From Arthrobacter sp. OAP107 (GTDB lineage Bacteria; Actinomycetota; Actinomycetes; Actinomycetales; Micrococcaceae), in assembly GCF_040546765.1 (NCBI RefSeq), contig NZ_JBEPOK010000001.1, positions 682,001 to 746,000 of the forward strand: 64,000 nt of DNA, read 5' to 3'. Both the position numbers and the translations under genes were made by a program. The notes under the pieces were generated by a model. That model did no database searches. It saw only the letters and a list, made by a program, of their open reading frames with translations, and was not told the DNA's origin. Of the stretch, positions 1 through 9,292 are shown piece by piece; the stretch's first letter is position 1; every line of letters starts with the position of its first letter.

Positions 1-9
1 GGCCAAGCC

Positions 10-1029
10 CTAACCCCGGTTGCCGGCGGGACCCGTGCTTCCCCGGATCTCCAGGCGCGGCTGGAAGGTGGTCTCCTCGTCCGGTGCCCCGGCGTTGCGG
101 ATCAACGCCCGCAGGCTGTGCCACGCGTGTTCGCCGAGTTCCGTGATGGGGACCGCGGCGGTGGTGAGCGGCGGGGTGGTGTACCGGGCGAACGGGATGT
201 CGTCGAAACCGGTGATGGAGATGTCCTCGGGAACACGGACCGCGCGTTCGTGCAGTCCGCTGAGCAGCCCCATGGCCACGAGGTCGTTGAACGCCAGCAC
301 GCCCGTAGCCCCGCTGGCCAGCACCTCATCCACCGCTTCGTGGCCGGTCTCGAAGCTGGAGCCGCCCTCGAGCATCCGGAGTTCGACGCCGGGATATGCG
401 GCCCGGAACTTGTCCAGGCCGTCCATACGTGCCCGGTTGGAGGCGCTTCGGGCAGGGCCCGCGAGGAAGGCGATGCTGGTGTGCCCCAGCCCCACCAGGT
501 GTGCCGCGAGTTCCTGCACCCCCTGGCTGTAGTCCACCTCGAGGCTCGGCACGCGCGCTTCCGTGGTGCTGCGGTTGATCAGGACCATGGGGTGCAGTGA
601 CGGCGCCAGTTCCTCGAGTTCGGCGTCGCCCATGCGAGGCGCACACAGCACCAGCCCGTCGCAGCGCCGCCGGGCTTCCCCCGCCAGGATCGCCTCCTCG
701 CTGGAGACTTCCGAGGAGTCGGCGATGAGTACCCGGTAGCCGTCCTGGGCTGCGGCCATACTCAGCCCGCGCAGGATGCCTTGGAACGTGGGGTTGGCGA
801 GATCCGGCACCACGATGCCGATGGTGTCGGTCTTGCCCAGGGCCAGGCTGCGGCCCACGGGATTCGGCTGGTAATTCAGTTCGGCCGCTGCGTCCCGCAC
901 GCGCTGGGCAATGGCGGGATCCACGGTGAAGTTGCCGTTCATTACGCGGGAAACGGTGGCGTGCGAGACGCCGGCCTTGATGGCGACGTCCGCGATGCCG
1001 ATCCGGCGGGGGCCGGTTTTCCTGCCCAT
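10..1029 (-). CDS. LacI-family transcriptional regulator
   Basis: This is a DNA-binding repressor of the LacI/GalR family, 339 residues, the usual length. The N-terminal helix-turn-helix reads IADVAIKAGVSHATVSRVMN, followed by a periplasmic-binding-protein-like sensor domain (from TIGIVVPDLANPTFQ to the end). The ATG at 1029 is chosen over a longer upstream frame because the helix-turn-helix starts 9 residues later and GGAAGG lies 6 bases upstream. It is divergent from the oxidoreductase/KdgD operon, and a palindrome of the type this subfamily binds lies between them at 1129-1144. I infer that it represses the neighbouring uronate-like operon and itself. The recognition helix (HATVSR) resembles CcpA-type regulators that read GAAA-CG-TTTC sites. 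Confidence 0.9.
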   Translation of the reverse strand: MGRKTGPRRIGIADVAIKAGVSHATVSRVMNGNFTVDPAIAQRVRDAAAELNYQPNPVGRSLALGKTDTIGIVVPDLANPTFQGILRGLSMAAAQDGYRVLIADSSEVSSEEAILAGEARRRCDGLVLCAPRMGDAELEELAPSLHPMVLINRSTTEARVPSLEVDYSQGVQELAAHLVGLGHTSIAFLAGPARSASNRARMDGLDKFRAAYPGVELRMLEGGSSFETGHEAVDEVLASGATGVLAFNDLVAMGLLSGLHERAVRVPEDISITGFDDIPFARYTTPPLTTAAVPITELGEHAWHSLRALIRNAGAPDEETTFQPRLEIRGSTGPAGNRG

Positions 1030-1120
1030 GTGCTTCCTTCCTATCTCCACCGCCGTCCGCCAGTGGGGGTCCTGCGGCAGATGGTTGACGCGCTCGCCGG
1101 TGACTTGATACAAAGCTTAT

Positions 1121-1144
1121 AACGTTTCGAGAAAACGCTTTCTC
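1121..1144. promoter_or_regulatory. LacI-type operator between divergent regulator and operon
   Basis: GAGAAAACGCTTTCTC at 1129-1144 is a near-perfect palindrome matching the LacI/CcpA-type core. It directly abuts AACGTTTCGA (1121-1130), which resembles half of the second operator family used at the rhamnose genes. It lies in the 183-base gap between the regulator start (1029) and the oxidoreductase start (1213). Binding by the adjacent regulator is inferred. Confidence 0.65.
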
Positions 1145-1212
1145 AGGATTCTTCCTTCATTGTGGGCAGGGCGTCAAGCGGCCCGCCAACCGCCTTTGGA
1201 AAGGGACCACCC

Positions 1213-2613
1213 ATGGTCAATGTCGACACCTCCCAGCAGCCACAGCCGGAAACCAAAACGCGGACCACGCGGTCCCGCATCGCCCTGATCGGCACCGGCG
1301 GCCGCTCGGAAATGTACATCCGCGCCATCTTCGGCCAGCACGCGGATGTGGCCGAGCTGGTGGCCCTCTCCGACGCCAATCCCGGCCGCGTGGAGTACTA
1401 CCAGCGGCTCATTCGGGAACTCGGGGCGGAGGGAGCCGCTGACTCGTTTGAACCCGGCAACCTGACCGAATACATCAGGGCCAATGCGATCGACCGCGTC
1501 ATCGTCACCACCCCCGACTACACCCACGCGGACTACATTGTCGAGGCACTGGAGGCGGGGGCCGACGTCGTGGTTGAGAAGCCGCTGACCATCGATGCCG
1601 AGGGCTGCCGCCGCATCACCTCGGCCGTGGCGGCCACCGGTCGCAACGTGGTGGTCACGTTCAACTACCGCTACTCCCCGCGGAACAGCGCGCTCAAGCA
1701 GGTCATCCAGGACGGCGTGATCGGCAAGGTCACGTCCATCGACTTCAGCTGGGTCCTCGACACGGTCCACGGCGCGGACTACTTTCGCCGCTGGCACCGC
1801 GACAAGCAGAACTCCGGCGGCCTGCTCATCCACAAGGCATCCCACCACTTCGACCTGGTGAACTGGTGGATCGACGACGTTCCCGAGCGGGTGTACGCGT
1901 CCGGCGGGCTGCGGTTCTACGGCGCCAAAAATGCCGCGGAGCGCGGCCTGGGCGCCCGGCCCGAGCGGGGCACCACCGCGGGCACCACAGGCAAAGACCC
2001 CTTCGCCCTGGACCTCCGCGAGGACGAGCGGCTGCGCGGGCTGTACTACGACAATGAGAAGTTCGACGGCTACCGCCGGGACCAGGACGTCTTCACCGGG
2101 GGCATCACCATCGAGGACAACCTGGCGCTGACGGTGGATTACGACGGCGGGCCCACGCTCAGCTACTCCCTGAACGCCCACAGCCCGTGGGAAGGCTACC
2201 GGGTGGCCGTCAACGGCACCGAAGGCCGGGCGGAGCTGGAGGTGGTGGAGCGTGCCGCCGTCGTCCACAGCACCGACAAGAAGACCGTGGTGGACCCGTC
2301 CGCCACGCCCGTGGAGGAGGACGACGCCGTACGCCGCAACGGTGAGCGCCTCCTGGTCCAGCGCCACTGGGAGCCCGCCTACGAGGTGCCCATCGTCAAC
2401 GGCGAGGGCGGCCACGGCGGTGGCGACAACCTCCTGCTCTCCGACCTCTTCAACGGCCCGGGCGAGGACCCCCTCGGCCGCCCCTCCGGCTACCTCGACG
2501 GGCTGCGCTCCGTGTCCGTGGGCATCGCGGGCAACCTGTCGCTGGAAACCGAGCTCCCGGTCCACATCAGCGAGCTTGGCCTGGGCGTGGAACTGCGCCG
2601 CGGCCGGGCCTGA
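1213..2613 (+). CDS. Gfo/Idh/MocA-family oxidoreductase
   Basis: This is a 466-residue NAD(P)-dependent sugar or polyol dehydrogenase of the Gfo/Idh/MocA superfamily. The Rossmann motif is IALIGTGGRS (residues 24-33). The signature EKP is at 122-124, and a catalytic HKASHHFD stretch starts at about residue 207. The ATG at 1213 is preceded by AAGGGA, and the in-frame GTG at 1162 has no comparable ribosome site. It is longer than typical family members (about 350), the extra length being in the C-terminal substrate half. It is the first gene of a plus-strand operon with an SDR, KdgD and an enolase-superfamily dehydratase. The substrate is unknown; oxidation of a uronoside or another pyranose is the best guess from context. 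Confidence 0.85.
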   Translation: MVNVDTSQQPQPETKTRTTRSRIALIGTGGRSEMYIRAIFGQHADVAELVALSDANPGRVEYYQRLIRELGAEGAADSFEPGNLTEYIRANAIDRVIVTTPDYTHADYIVEALEAGADVVVEKPLTIDAEGCRRITSAVAATGRNVVVTFNYRYSPRNSALKQVIQDGVIGKVTSIDFSWVLDTVHGADYFRRWHRDKQNSGGLLIHKASHHFDLVNWWIDDVPERVYASGGLRFYGAKNAAERGLGARPERGTTAGTTGKDPFALDLREDERLRGLYYDNEKFDGYRRDQDVFTGGITIEDNLALTVDYDGGPTLSYSLNAHSPWEGYRVAVNGTEGRAELEVVERAAVVHSTDKKTVVDPSATPVEEDDAVRRNGERLLVQRHWEPAYEVPIVNGEGGHGGGDNLLLSDLFNGPGEDPLGRPSGYLDGLRSVSVGIAGNLSLETELPVHISELGLGVELRRGRA

Positions 2614-2639
2614 ACGCAGCAGGAACAGGAAACAACACC

Positions 2640-3611
2640 ATGAGCAGAATTCTTGTCACCGGCGGCGCCGGACGCCTGGGGCGCAGCGTGGTCGCCGGCC
2701 TCGCCAAGGCGGGCCACGACGTGGTCTCGGCGGACCGGGACGCCGTCCCGGACGGCACGTTCCCGGCCGGCGTCGAACAGGAGACGGCGGACCTGCTGGG
2801 CCCCGGCGAGGCGTTGCGCCTCCTGGAACGCACAGCGCCCGACGCCGTCATCCACCTCGCTGCTATCGCCGTGCCTTTCAGCGCGCCTGAGGACGTTATT
2901 TTCAGCACCAACACGCGGCTCGCCTTCGCGGTGGTCAGTGCGGCCAGCGAACTCGGGATCGGGAAGATCATCACGGCCAGCAGCCCCACCGTCCTGGGTT
3001 ACGGCTCGCCCGCCGGCTGGCTGCCGGAGTGCTTCCCGGTGGACGAAGCCACCACGCCCCGCCCGTGGAACGCGTATGCGCTGTCCAAACTGATTGCCGA
3101 GCAGACGGTGCAGATGTTCGCCGCAGCGCAGGGGGACCGTATCCGCTATGCGGCCTTCCGGCCCTGCTACGTGATCTCGCCGGAGGAATGGGCGGGCGCT
3201 CCCACCCAGCAGGGGCACACCGTTCGCGAGCGGCTCGCCGACCCTGCCCTGTCCGCGGCGGCACTCTTCAACTACGTGGACGCCCGGGACGTGGCCGACT
3301 TCCTGGACGTGTTGCTGCGGAACATGGACTCCATCCCCAACGGCGAGACGTTCTTCGTGGGCGCCGCGGATGCGCTGGCCACCGAACCGCTGGCCGCGCT
3401 TCTGCCCAGGTTCGTTCCCGGCAGCGAAGCGCTCGCCGCCGGGCTCACGGACAGCAGCCCCGCCTTTTCCATCGACAAAGCCAAGCGGCTGCTCGGCTGG
3501 GAACCCCAACGCACCTGGCGCACCGAACTCGGCCAGGCGGATCTCGTTGGCGCCGCCACGGGATTCACCACCACAGCACCTGCCACACCCGGATCACAGG
3601 AGACCAAATGA
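2640..3611 (+). CDS. NAD-dependent epimerase/dehydratase (extended SDR), possible uronate dehydrogenase
   Basis: This is a 323-residue extended short-chain dehydrogenase. The nucleotide-binding GGAGRLG is at residues 8-14, the catalytic serine region ASSPT is near 113-117 and the YxxxK pair is Y146/K150 (NAYALSK). Its stop overlaps the ATG of the KdgD-like gene by four bases, so the two are translationally coupled. Uronate dehydrogenases of this fold oxidise glucuronate or galacturonate to the aldarolactone that feeds aldarate dehydratase and KdgD. That fit with the neighbours is why I suggest the role. This protein is about 60 residues longer than characterised uronate dehydrogenases, so a sugar epimerase or dehydratase role is also possible. 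Confidence 0.8.
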   Translation: MSRILVTGGAGRLGRSVVAGLAKAGHDVVSADRDAVPDGTFPAGVEQETADLLGPGEALRLLERTAPDAVIHLAAIAVPFSAPEDVIFSTNTRLAFAVVSAASELGIGKIITASSPTVLGYGSPAGWLPECFPVDEATTPRPWNAYALSKLIAEQTVQMFAAAQGDRIRYAAFRPCYVISPEEWAGAPTQQGHTVRERLADPALSAAALFNYVDARDVADFLDVLLRNMDSIPNGETFFVGAADALATEPLAALLPRFVPGSEALAAGLTDSSPAFSIDKAKRLLGWEPQRTWRTELGQADLVGAATGFTTTAPATPGSQETK

Positions 3612-4513
3612 AACTCGACGGCGTGCTCTTCTTTCCCGTCACCCCCTTCGGCGCCGACGGCGCAGTGGACGTTGAGGTCCTGAAGGAACACATCGCCTCG
3701 CGCCTGGCGCACCGCCCCGGCGGGGTATTCCCGGCGTGCGGTACCGGCGAATTCCATGCCCTGAGCATCGACGAGGTGCGCACCGTGGTGACTGCCGCCG
3801 TCGAAACCGTCAACGGCCAGGTGCCCGTCATCGCCGGCGCCGGCGGCCCCCTGGGGCACGCGCTCGCCGCCGCCCGGGCGGCCGAGGAGGCGGGCGCCGA
3901 CGCCCTGCTGGTCCTGCCGCCGTACCTGGTCACCGGCCCAGCCGACGGCGTGGCGGCCTACGTCGAGGCGGTGGCCGGCGCGAGCAGCCTGCCGGTCATC
4001 GTGTACCACCGCGGCACGGCCAGGTTCACGGCAAAGGCCATTACGCAGCTCACGGGCAACCCCAAGGTCATCGGCTTCAAGGACGGCATCGGGGACGTTG
4101 GCCTGGCCCAGGAGATCGTCTCCGCCGTCAAAGCCAGCGGCCGCGACGACTTCATGCTCTTCAACGGCCTCCTGACCGCCGAACTGACCCAGGGAGCGTA
4201 CCGCGGGCTGGGCATCCCGCTGTACTCCTCGGCGGCCTTCGCCATGGCCCCGGAAATCGCCACCGCCTACTATGACGCCTACACGAGCGGCGATGAGGAG
4301 CGCCGACAGGCCCTGCTCGAGGGCTTCTACACGCCCCTCGTGCGCCTGCGCGACCAGACGCCGGGCTTCGGCGTCTCCCTGATCAAGGCGGGCCTGCGCC
4401 TCAACGGCCTGGCCGTCGGACCGGTCCGGCCCCCGCTGGTTGACCCCGACGAGGACCAGCTCGTGGAGCTCAAGGCGATCCTGGCCAAGGGCCACGAGCT
4501 GGCCGGCCGCTGA
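3608..4513 (+). CDS. kdgD: 5-dehydro-4-deoxyglucarate dehydratase-like protein (DHDPS family)
   Basis: This 301-residue class I aldolase-fold protein belongs to the dihydrodipicolinate synthase/N-acetylneuraminate lyase family. The substrate-carboxylate motif GTGEFHAL is at residues 45-52, the conserved Tyr133 lies in IVYHRG, and the Schiff-base Lys158 lies in IGFKDG. GTGEF with YHRG fits the KdgD branch, which converts 5-dehydro-4-deoxy-D-glucarate to 2-oxoglutarate semialdehyde with loss of water and CO2. The start ATG overlaps the preceding stop (ATGA). The next gene is an enolase-superfamily dehydratase, as expected for an aldarate pathway. No 2-oxoglutarate semialdehyde dehydrogenase is present in the window. 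Confidence 0.85.
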   Translation: MKLDGVLFFPVTPFGADGAVDVEVLKEHIASRLAHRPGGVFPACGTGEFHALSIDEVRTVVTAAVETVNGQVPVIAGAGGPLGHALAAARAAEEAGADALLVLPPYLVTGPADGVAAYVEAVAGASSLPVIVYHRGTARFTAKAITQLTGNPKVIGFKDGIGDVGLAQEIVSAVKASGRDDFMLFNGLLTAELTQGAYRGLGIPLYSSAAFAMAPEIATAYYDAYTSGDEERRQALLEGFYTPLVRLRDQTPGFGVSLIKAGLRLNGLAVGPVRPPLVDPDEDQLVELKAILAKGHELAGR

Positions 4514-5646
4514 TGCCGGCCAGGATCACGGGGCTGCACACGCGCCTGATTACTGTACCGCTGCGCCGCAGCTGGGGTGCTGATGCACCCGAGAACCACA
4601 TCATCGCCACCAGCCTTTTTACGGACGACGGCGGTGCGGGGCACGGTTTTTCGTGGACGCCCACCATCGGGCCGCAGGCGGTCAAGGCTCTCCTTGACCA
4701 CGACATCGCCCCCTTCATTACGGGGCTGGACGCGAACCCGGAGGCGGTCTGGGACCAGCTCTGGAAGCGGCTGCACGAGGCCGGCGGCGGCGGGCTCACC
4801 ACCATCGCGATGGCCGGCGTCGACCTCGCCCTCTGGGACCTCGCTGCCCGGACCGCCGGCGTGCCGGTCGCCGCGCTGCTGGGCCAGCGGCAGGAATCGG
4901 TGGAGGTCTACGGCTCGGGCGTGAACCTGCACTACACCCTCGAAGAACTCGTGGCCCAGACCGAACGGTGGGTGGCCGCCGGACACCAGGCCGTGAAGAT
5001 CAAGGTGGGCAAGCCGGACCTCGCCGAGGACGCCGAACGCGTGGCCGCGGTCCGCTCGGTGCTCGGCCCCGACCGCCGGCTCATGGTCGACGCGAACCAG
5101 CGCTGGGACCTCCCCGCTGCCCTCCGTGCCCTGGACGTGCTGGGCCAATACGGCCTGGACTGGCTGGAGGAACCCCTGCGCGCCGACGACCTCTCAGCCT
5201 ACCGCCGCCTGCGGAAACAGTCGCCGGTACCCATCGCCCTCGGCGAGAACGTCCACACCATCTACCGTTTCCGGGACTTCATCGAGGCCGAGGCGGTGGA
5301 CATCATCCAGCCCAACATCATCCGGGTGGGCGGCATCACGCCGTTCCGCCGCATCGTTGAGCTGGCCCGGGCCAACAGCATCCGGGTGGCGCCGCACCTG
5401 CTGCCCGAGCTGTCCGGCCAGCTCGCCCTGACCCTCGCCGAGGCGGTCAGCGTGGAGGACGTGGAGGACGCTTCCTTCGAAAAGCTGGGGATCCTGGCCG
5501 GCCAGTCGCCGGTCCGGATCCGCGACAGCCGCCTCTACGGCACCGGACTGCCGGGCCTCGGGTTCAGCTTCACCGCCGCGCTCCTGCCCGAGCCGCGCGA
5601 CCGCACCCTGGACCTGCCGGCGGACCCTGCGTTCCGGCTCTCGTAG
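4513..5646 (+). CDS. Mandelate racemase/muconate lactonizing enzyme family protein (acid-sugar dehydratase-like)
   Basis: This is a 377-residue enolase-superfamily enzyme. The catalytic KxK is at K162/K164 (VKIKVG). Metal ligands are D193 (DANQRW), E219 (WLEEP) and E245 (GENVHT), and a His at 295 (VAPHLL) sits in the position of the second base. That lysine/histidine arrangement is typical of mandelate racemase-subgroup dehydratases acting on sugar acids such as glucarate, galactarate or talarate. The start overlaps the previous stop by one base (TGATG), so it belongs to the same operon as kdgD. I infer that it supplies the KdgD substrate. The exact diacid cannot be read from sequence. It is the last gene before a strong terminator. 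Confidence 0.82.
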   Translation: MPARITGLHTRLITVPLRRSWGADAPENHIIATSLFTDDGGAGHGFSWTPTIGPQAVKALLDHDIAPFITGLDANPEAVWDQLWKRLHEAGGGGLTTIAMAGVDLALWDLAARTAGVPVAALLGQRQESVEVYGSGVNLHYTLEELVAQTERWVAAGHQAVKIKVGKPDLAEDAERVAAVRSVLGPDRRLMVDANQRWDLPAALRALDVLGQYGLDWLEEPLRADDLSAYRRLRKQSPVPIALGENVHTIYRFRDFIEAEAVDIIQPNIIRVGGITPFRRIVELARANSIRVAPHLLPELSGQLALTLAEAVSVEDVEDASFEKLGILAGQSPVRIRDSRLYGTGLPGLGFSFTAALLPEPRDRTLDLPADPAFRLS

Positions 5647-5667
5647 GTTCCCGCCACCCAACCGAGT

Positions 5668-5711
5668 AGCAGCTCAGGGCGTTCCCAGACCTGGGAACGC
5701 CCTGAGCTGCT
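5668..5711. terminator. Bidirectional terminator between convergent genes
   Basis: A long perfect inverted repeat (AGCAGCTCAGGGCGTTCCCAG and its complement) with a tiny loop lies between the dehydratase stop at 5646 and the minus-strand M24 gene ending at 5727. It is followed by TTATTAG, and preceded on the other strand by weak A/T sequence. It can serve both transcripts. Confidence 0.85.
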
Positions 5712-5726
5712 TATTAGTTGGGTCAG

Positions 5727-6858
5727 CTAAAGCTGGAGGGTCAGCGGCCGGGGGAGTCCGTTGACGTTCGATGCCGGCCACCTCTGATCGAGCGTCAGGA
5801 CGCCGGTTCCTGCCGCCGTCAGCTGCACAGTGTCCTCGATCTTGACGCCCGGGCCGGACGGATTCCAGGTGAAGGTCTGGTTGGGCACCACGACGTCGTC
5901 AGTGGCGGCTGTGGCACGCGGGTCGCGGCCGGCGTAGCCTGCGGGTCCGCCCTGGTGGTGCAGTGTCCACTGGTCGGCGCCGAAACCGTGCCGGGCGTAC
6001 GCGGCCTGGATCTTGGCGAAGATGCCGCCGAGCCTGGCACCGGGAACCGTGGCTTCAAAAATGTCCGCCTCGACCGCCGTGATGCGCTCCTCGGCGTCCC
6101 GCTCCGCTGGCGTCCCGCCGTCGAACCGCACCCATCTGGTCAGGTTGGCCACCAGGCCGTGCCGCCGCGCGCAGACCACGGCCATCGCGCGCCGGCCCAA
6201 GGGAGCGTGGGTGGGGAGCGGATGCCGGAACGCGCTGCGGGAGCTGCCGTTGCAGAGCAGGACCAGGGGCTCGGCGCCGGCCGCGACGATCCGGGCGGCC
6301 AGGGCGGATGCAACTTCGAACTCGGTGGTCTCCGGCGTCGTCCGGGACAGGACGTCGGTCATGGCGCGGGCGGCGTCGGCGCACAGTTGCGCGTAGCGGG
6401 CGCTTTCACCGGGCAGCATCGGCTGCCGCGCCGCCCGCAGTTCCACTGCCACGGCCTTCTCTGTCAGCGGCTCGCCCGGTCCGGCCAGTGCACCGATGGC
6501 GTCGGGTGAGCTGACCGTGCCAGGGAACCGGGTGAAGCTCGACGCCGGGTGGCAGCTCTTCGGCGGCGAGGCGTTCCGCCTCGTTATTGAAGGTGATGAG
6601 GTGGTCGCCGCCACGGTCCACGAGGAGCGCCGCGATCGGGTCGCCCGCCAGGCTGATGTGCATGCGGCTGCCGTCCAGGTACCACGTGAGGGCGGTGTGG
6701 CTGGTCAGGAGCAGGGCGTCGTGTCCCTTGGCGTCCAGAATGTCCAGGACCCGTTGCCGTTTGGCGGCCCTGTCGTTGGGGTTGCCGGCCAGGGGGATGC
6801 CTGCCACGTGGGTTGGAGCCGGTCCTGTTCCGGCCGTAGCGGTTGCGGAAACGTTCAT
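5727..6858 (-). pseudogene. M24/creatinase-like protein, frame-disrupted
   Basis: The reading frame starts at ATG 6858 (MNVSATATAG) with a creatinase N-terminal-like domain (ALLLTSHTALTWYLDGSRMH). Near 6505-6525 it must shift to the frame ending at 5727, which carries the pita-bread domain (WTLHHQGG, GVKIEDTVQL). The length of 1132 bases leaves one extra base, equal to a single insertion or a two-base loss. Of the five metal ligands of M24 peptidases, the histidine (HHQGG) and the last glutamate (IEDTV) are kept. The two aspartates align with Cys and Asn (GLVANLTR) and the other glutamate with Asn (WNPSG). It is therefore unlikely to be a classical metallo-aminopeptidase; a creatinase-like hydrolase is possible. 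It follows the Gfo-DUF6807 gene in one operon. Confidence 0.75.
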
Positions 6859-8907
6859 GTGGTTTCCCCCCAAAGATTCGGTGAGTCGTGCAATGTCTGT
6901 GGTGCTCAGGATTCCGTCGGCGACCAGTACCGTGACGGTGCGCCGGACGGGGTTTTCCCGGGTGGCGAGGACCGGACTGTCCCAGGCTAGCGAGAGCCCG
7001 ACCCCCGGGTAGCCGGCCAGCCGGACGAACCATGGATCCGGTGCCTGCGGTGATGTGAGAAACACCAGGGTGGCCTCGTCGCCACTCCCGGGTGTTCCAT
7101 CTGTCCCGAACACTCCGCTCCAAGCCAGCCACGGGGCAACCGTTCCGTGCACGGCGTCCTCGCCTTCGGCGCCGGCGGTCCGGACCTGCGAGCCATGGGT
7201 GGGCGGCAGCCGCCAGAAAAAGCCGCCGTATCCGCCGTTTTCCCGGCCGTTGGAGCCCGGGCTGCCGAGAGCCACCGGCTCAGGTCCGGCAGGCGCAAGT
7301 TCGAAGTCCAGCGTCAGCTTCCACACGGACGGGCTGACGGCGTCATACCGCCAGTGCCGCTGCTCGGACAAGACAGCCACCCCGTCGGGGCCGACCCAGC
7401 GCAGAGTCTGGCGCAGGGAGCAGGGGGTCCGGGCCGTGTCCTCTATTTCGATGCGGCCGTGGTCGTCCCGCCACACGTAGCCGCCCGCCTGGCGAGTATA
7501 CGTGCGCCCGCCCCAGAAGTTCACGCCGGCAACGTCCTGGAGGGCGACTCCGGCCCCCAGGTGCCAGACGTGGTCAGCGGGCAGGTGGTCGGTGACAACC
7601 GTGCCGGCCAGAGTACGAACCGGATGCAGGTAAGGCCGCGGGGATGAGATGGGCTGAATGCGGCCACCGTCCTGATGGCTTGCCAGTTCGCGTCCGTCGA
7701 GGGTGAGAGTGGCGGCTGGCTCCAGCGGTCTGGCCCACCGCGCGCCCAGCTCGGCGAACGTTGCCTGGGCGAGGGTGGCCCGTTCGATCAGTTCCGCGAT
7801 TCCCGCCACGACGGGGTGGGCCTCATCGCCGCTGCCCTCCCACTTGATGTACCTGTCCTCGATCTGCTGCGGGGCCGGTGCCGTGCGGATTGCTTCGAGC
7901 ACCGCCATAAAGGCTCCAGAACCTGACAGCGGGCTGAGCAGCTCTCCGCCGGAGGCACGTACCTCCAGCAGATTCTCCAGCAGATCCGTGCGGAGGAACA
8001 CTTCCCGGCGCTCGCCGTTGTCAGTGCTCACCACCAGTTCATCCTCCGTGTAAAAGAGCACAGCCTTGCCTGCCGTGCCGAAAACAGTAATGGACGGACG
8101 TGTCTGCCGGGCGGCGCAAAGGGTAAGTGCGCAGGTGAGAATCTCTCCGCCGGAGGTGCGCACCCGAATCACGGACGTGTCGTCGCTCTCAGTATGGTGG
8201 GCGCGGTAGAGATCAGTTTCCACGCTGGCCACGTCATCAAGGGTGCGGGCCGCGGCGATGCTGAGACCCGTCACCACGGCGTGTGCCAGCGCGTTGGTGG
8301 CAACGCCGTCAACAACATCGGTTCCGTTGATTGCCCGCTTCCCGGCCCAGCGCGAGCGCTTGAAGTAGCCGCGGGTCCTGAGCCAGGTTCCCGTGGCGCC
8401 CAGTCCGAGCACGTCACCGATTTCCCCGTCCGCGATAAGCCGCCGGATGGCGGGCAGCGCGTCAGACCCCAGGCTCTGGAAGCCAACCTGGACGAGCCGG
8501 CCTGCAGACTCGGCGGCCTGCACCAGTTCCTGGAACTGCTGCAGGGACGCTGCCGGCGGCTTCTCTACATAAACGTCCGCGCCCGCGGATAGGGCAGCCA
8601 TGGCGAGGGGAACATGCGTCTGGATGGGGGTAGCCAGGATGACTATATCTGGAGCGGTCCCCGCCTGAAGGAGATGATCGAGCGTTTCGAAGACGGCTAC
8701 GGAGTCCTTGAGGACTCCGTCTGCGGGAGGGCGGGGGTCCGCCACAGCCACGAAATCGAGCACTCCGGAGGCCTGCAGTCGGGCAAGGTTGGCCAGGTGC
8801 CGCGCACCGAAACCGTGTACGCCGACGAGGGCTATCCGGGGCACCGGGTTCTGTGCCCGTTGGGGAGCGGCGGCAGGGGAGGGAGCGAAGGCAGAAGATT
8901 GCGACAT
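6855..8907 (-). CDS. Gfo/Idh/MocA oxidoreductase fused to DUF6807 (PmoA-like) domain, copy 1
   Basis: This is a two-domain protein. Residues 22-340 form a Gfo/Idh/MocA dehydrogenase with Rossmann GVHGFGARH (29-37) and EKP at 115-117. Residues from about 410 match the DUF6807 family, often labelled 'methane oxygenase PmoA' (RPYLHPVRTLAGTVVTDHLP, GVNFWGGRTY, GSPGSNG, GYGGFFWRLP). As read, the frame runs on without a stop into the M24 gene, through a run of six C on the plus strand at 6866-6871. With five, the gene would end in TGA overlapping the M24 start (ATGA). I give that repaired end. The ATG at 8907 has AAGGATC upstream. A paralogue lies at 14806-16848. The reaction is unknown; oxidation or epimerisation of a glycoside is inferred. 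Confidence 0.8.
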
Positions 8908-9241
8908 GCGAATTGATCCTTGCGGGAAAGTAAGTAACTGCTGGACAGGGAGGACAACGCAGGCATTAACACCGTACCTGAGAAAACGCTTTCTGGCATC
9001 TGCCGTAGTGTGAGCCTTTACCGGTTTAACCTGGCATGGAAAGCGGTTTCCTCAATTTCCGAAATAGTCTGTACATCACCTTGGAAAGCGTTTACCGTTG
9101 TACCGACCGCTTCCCGAAAGTGACGAAGGGCACAACGCACTTCCCCTGAACGAAGCATTAATCCGCGGCACGGGGCGGCCCTGGGACAACCTGGGGCGGA
9201 CCGCCCGCGCGGGAATGGCCACGATGACCAAAGGAGACCGC
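8908..9241. promoter_or_regulatory. Divergent control region with three LacI-type operators
   Basis: This 334-base gap separates the Gfo-DUF6807/M24 operon (minus) from the ABC importer (plus) and contains no convincing gene. Three copies of the same palindromic core are visible: GAGAAAACGCTTTCTGG (8980-8996), GGAAAGCGGTTTCC (9038-9051) and TTGGAAAGCGTTTACC (9081-9096). The spacing of 43 to 56 bases could allow looping. I infer coordinated repression of both divergent units by the LacI protein at 10-1029 or a close relative. Confidence 0.65.
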
Positions 9242-9292
9242 ATGGCCGCTCAACACATACCTAAGCCGCAGCGAGCGAGGTGCGCGAAGTGA
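9242..9292 (+). CDS. 16-codon upstream ORF overlapping the permease start
   Basis: ATG at 9242 is preceded by a strong AAAGGAG at a good distance and encodes MAAQHIPKPQRARCAK. Its TGA overlaps the GTG start of the permease (GTGA). It may be a leader peptide that couples translation to the permease. Alternatively it is the real permease N-terminus thrown out of frame by an indel. No similarity is recognised. Confidence 0.35.
   Translation: MAAQHIPKPQRARCAK

Noticed and set aside
1174..2565. A long open frame on the minus strand inside the first oxidoreductase
   Set aside because: It is a GC-rich shadow of the real plus-strand gene, with no recognisable domain; many similar antisense frames in the window were rejected for the same reason.
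6855..8907. True methane monooxygenase function from the 'PmoA' family name
   Set aside because: The family label is historical; there are no PmoB/PmoC partners, no membrane segments, and the domain is fused to a sugar-type dehydrogenase.
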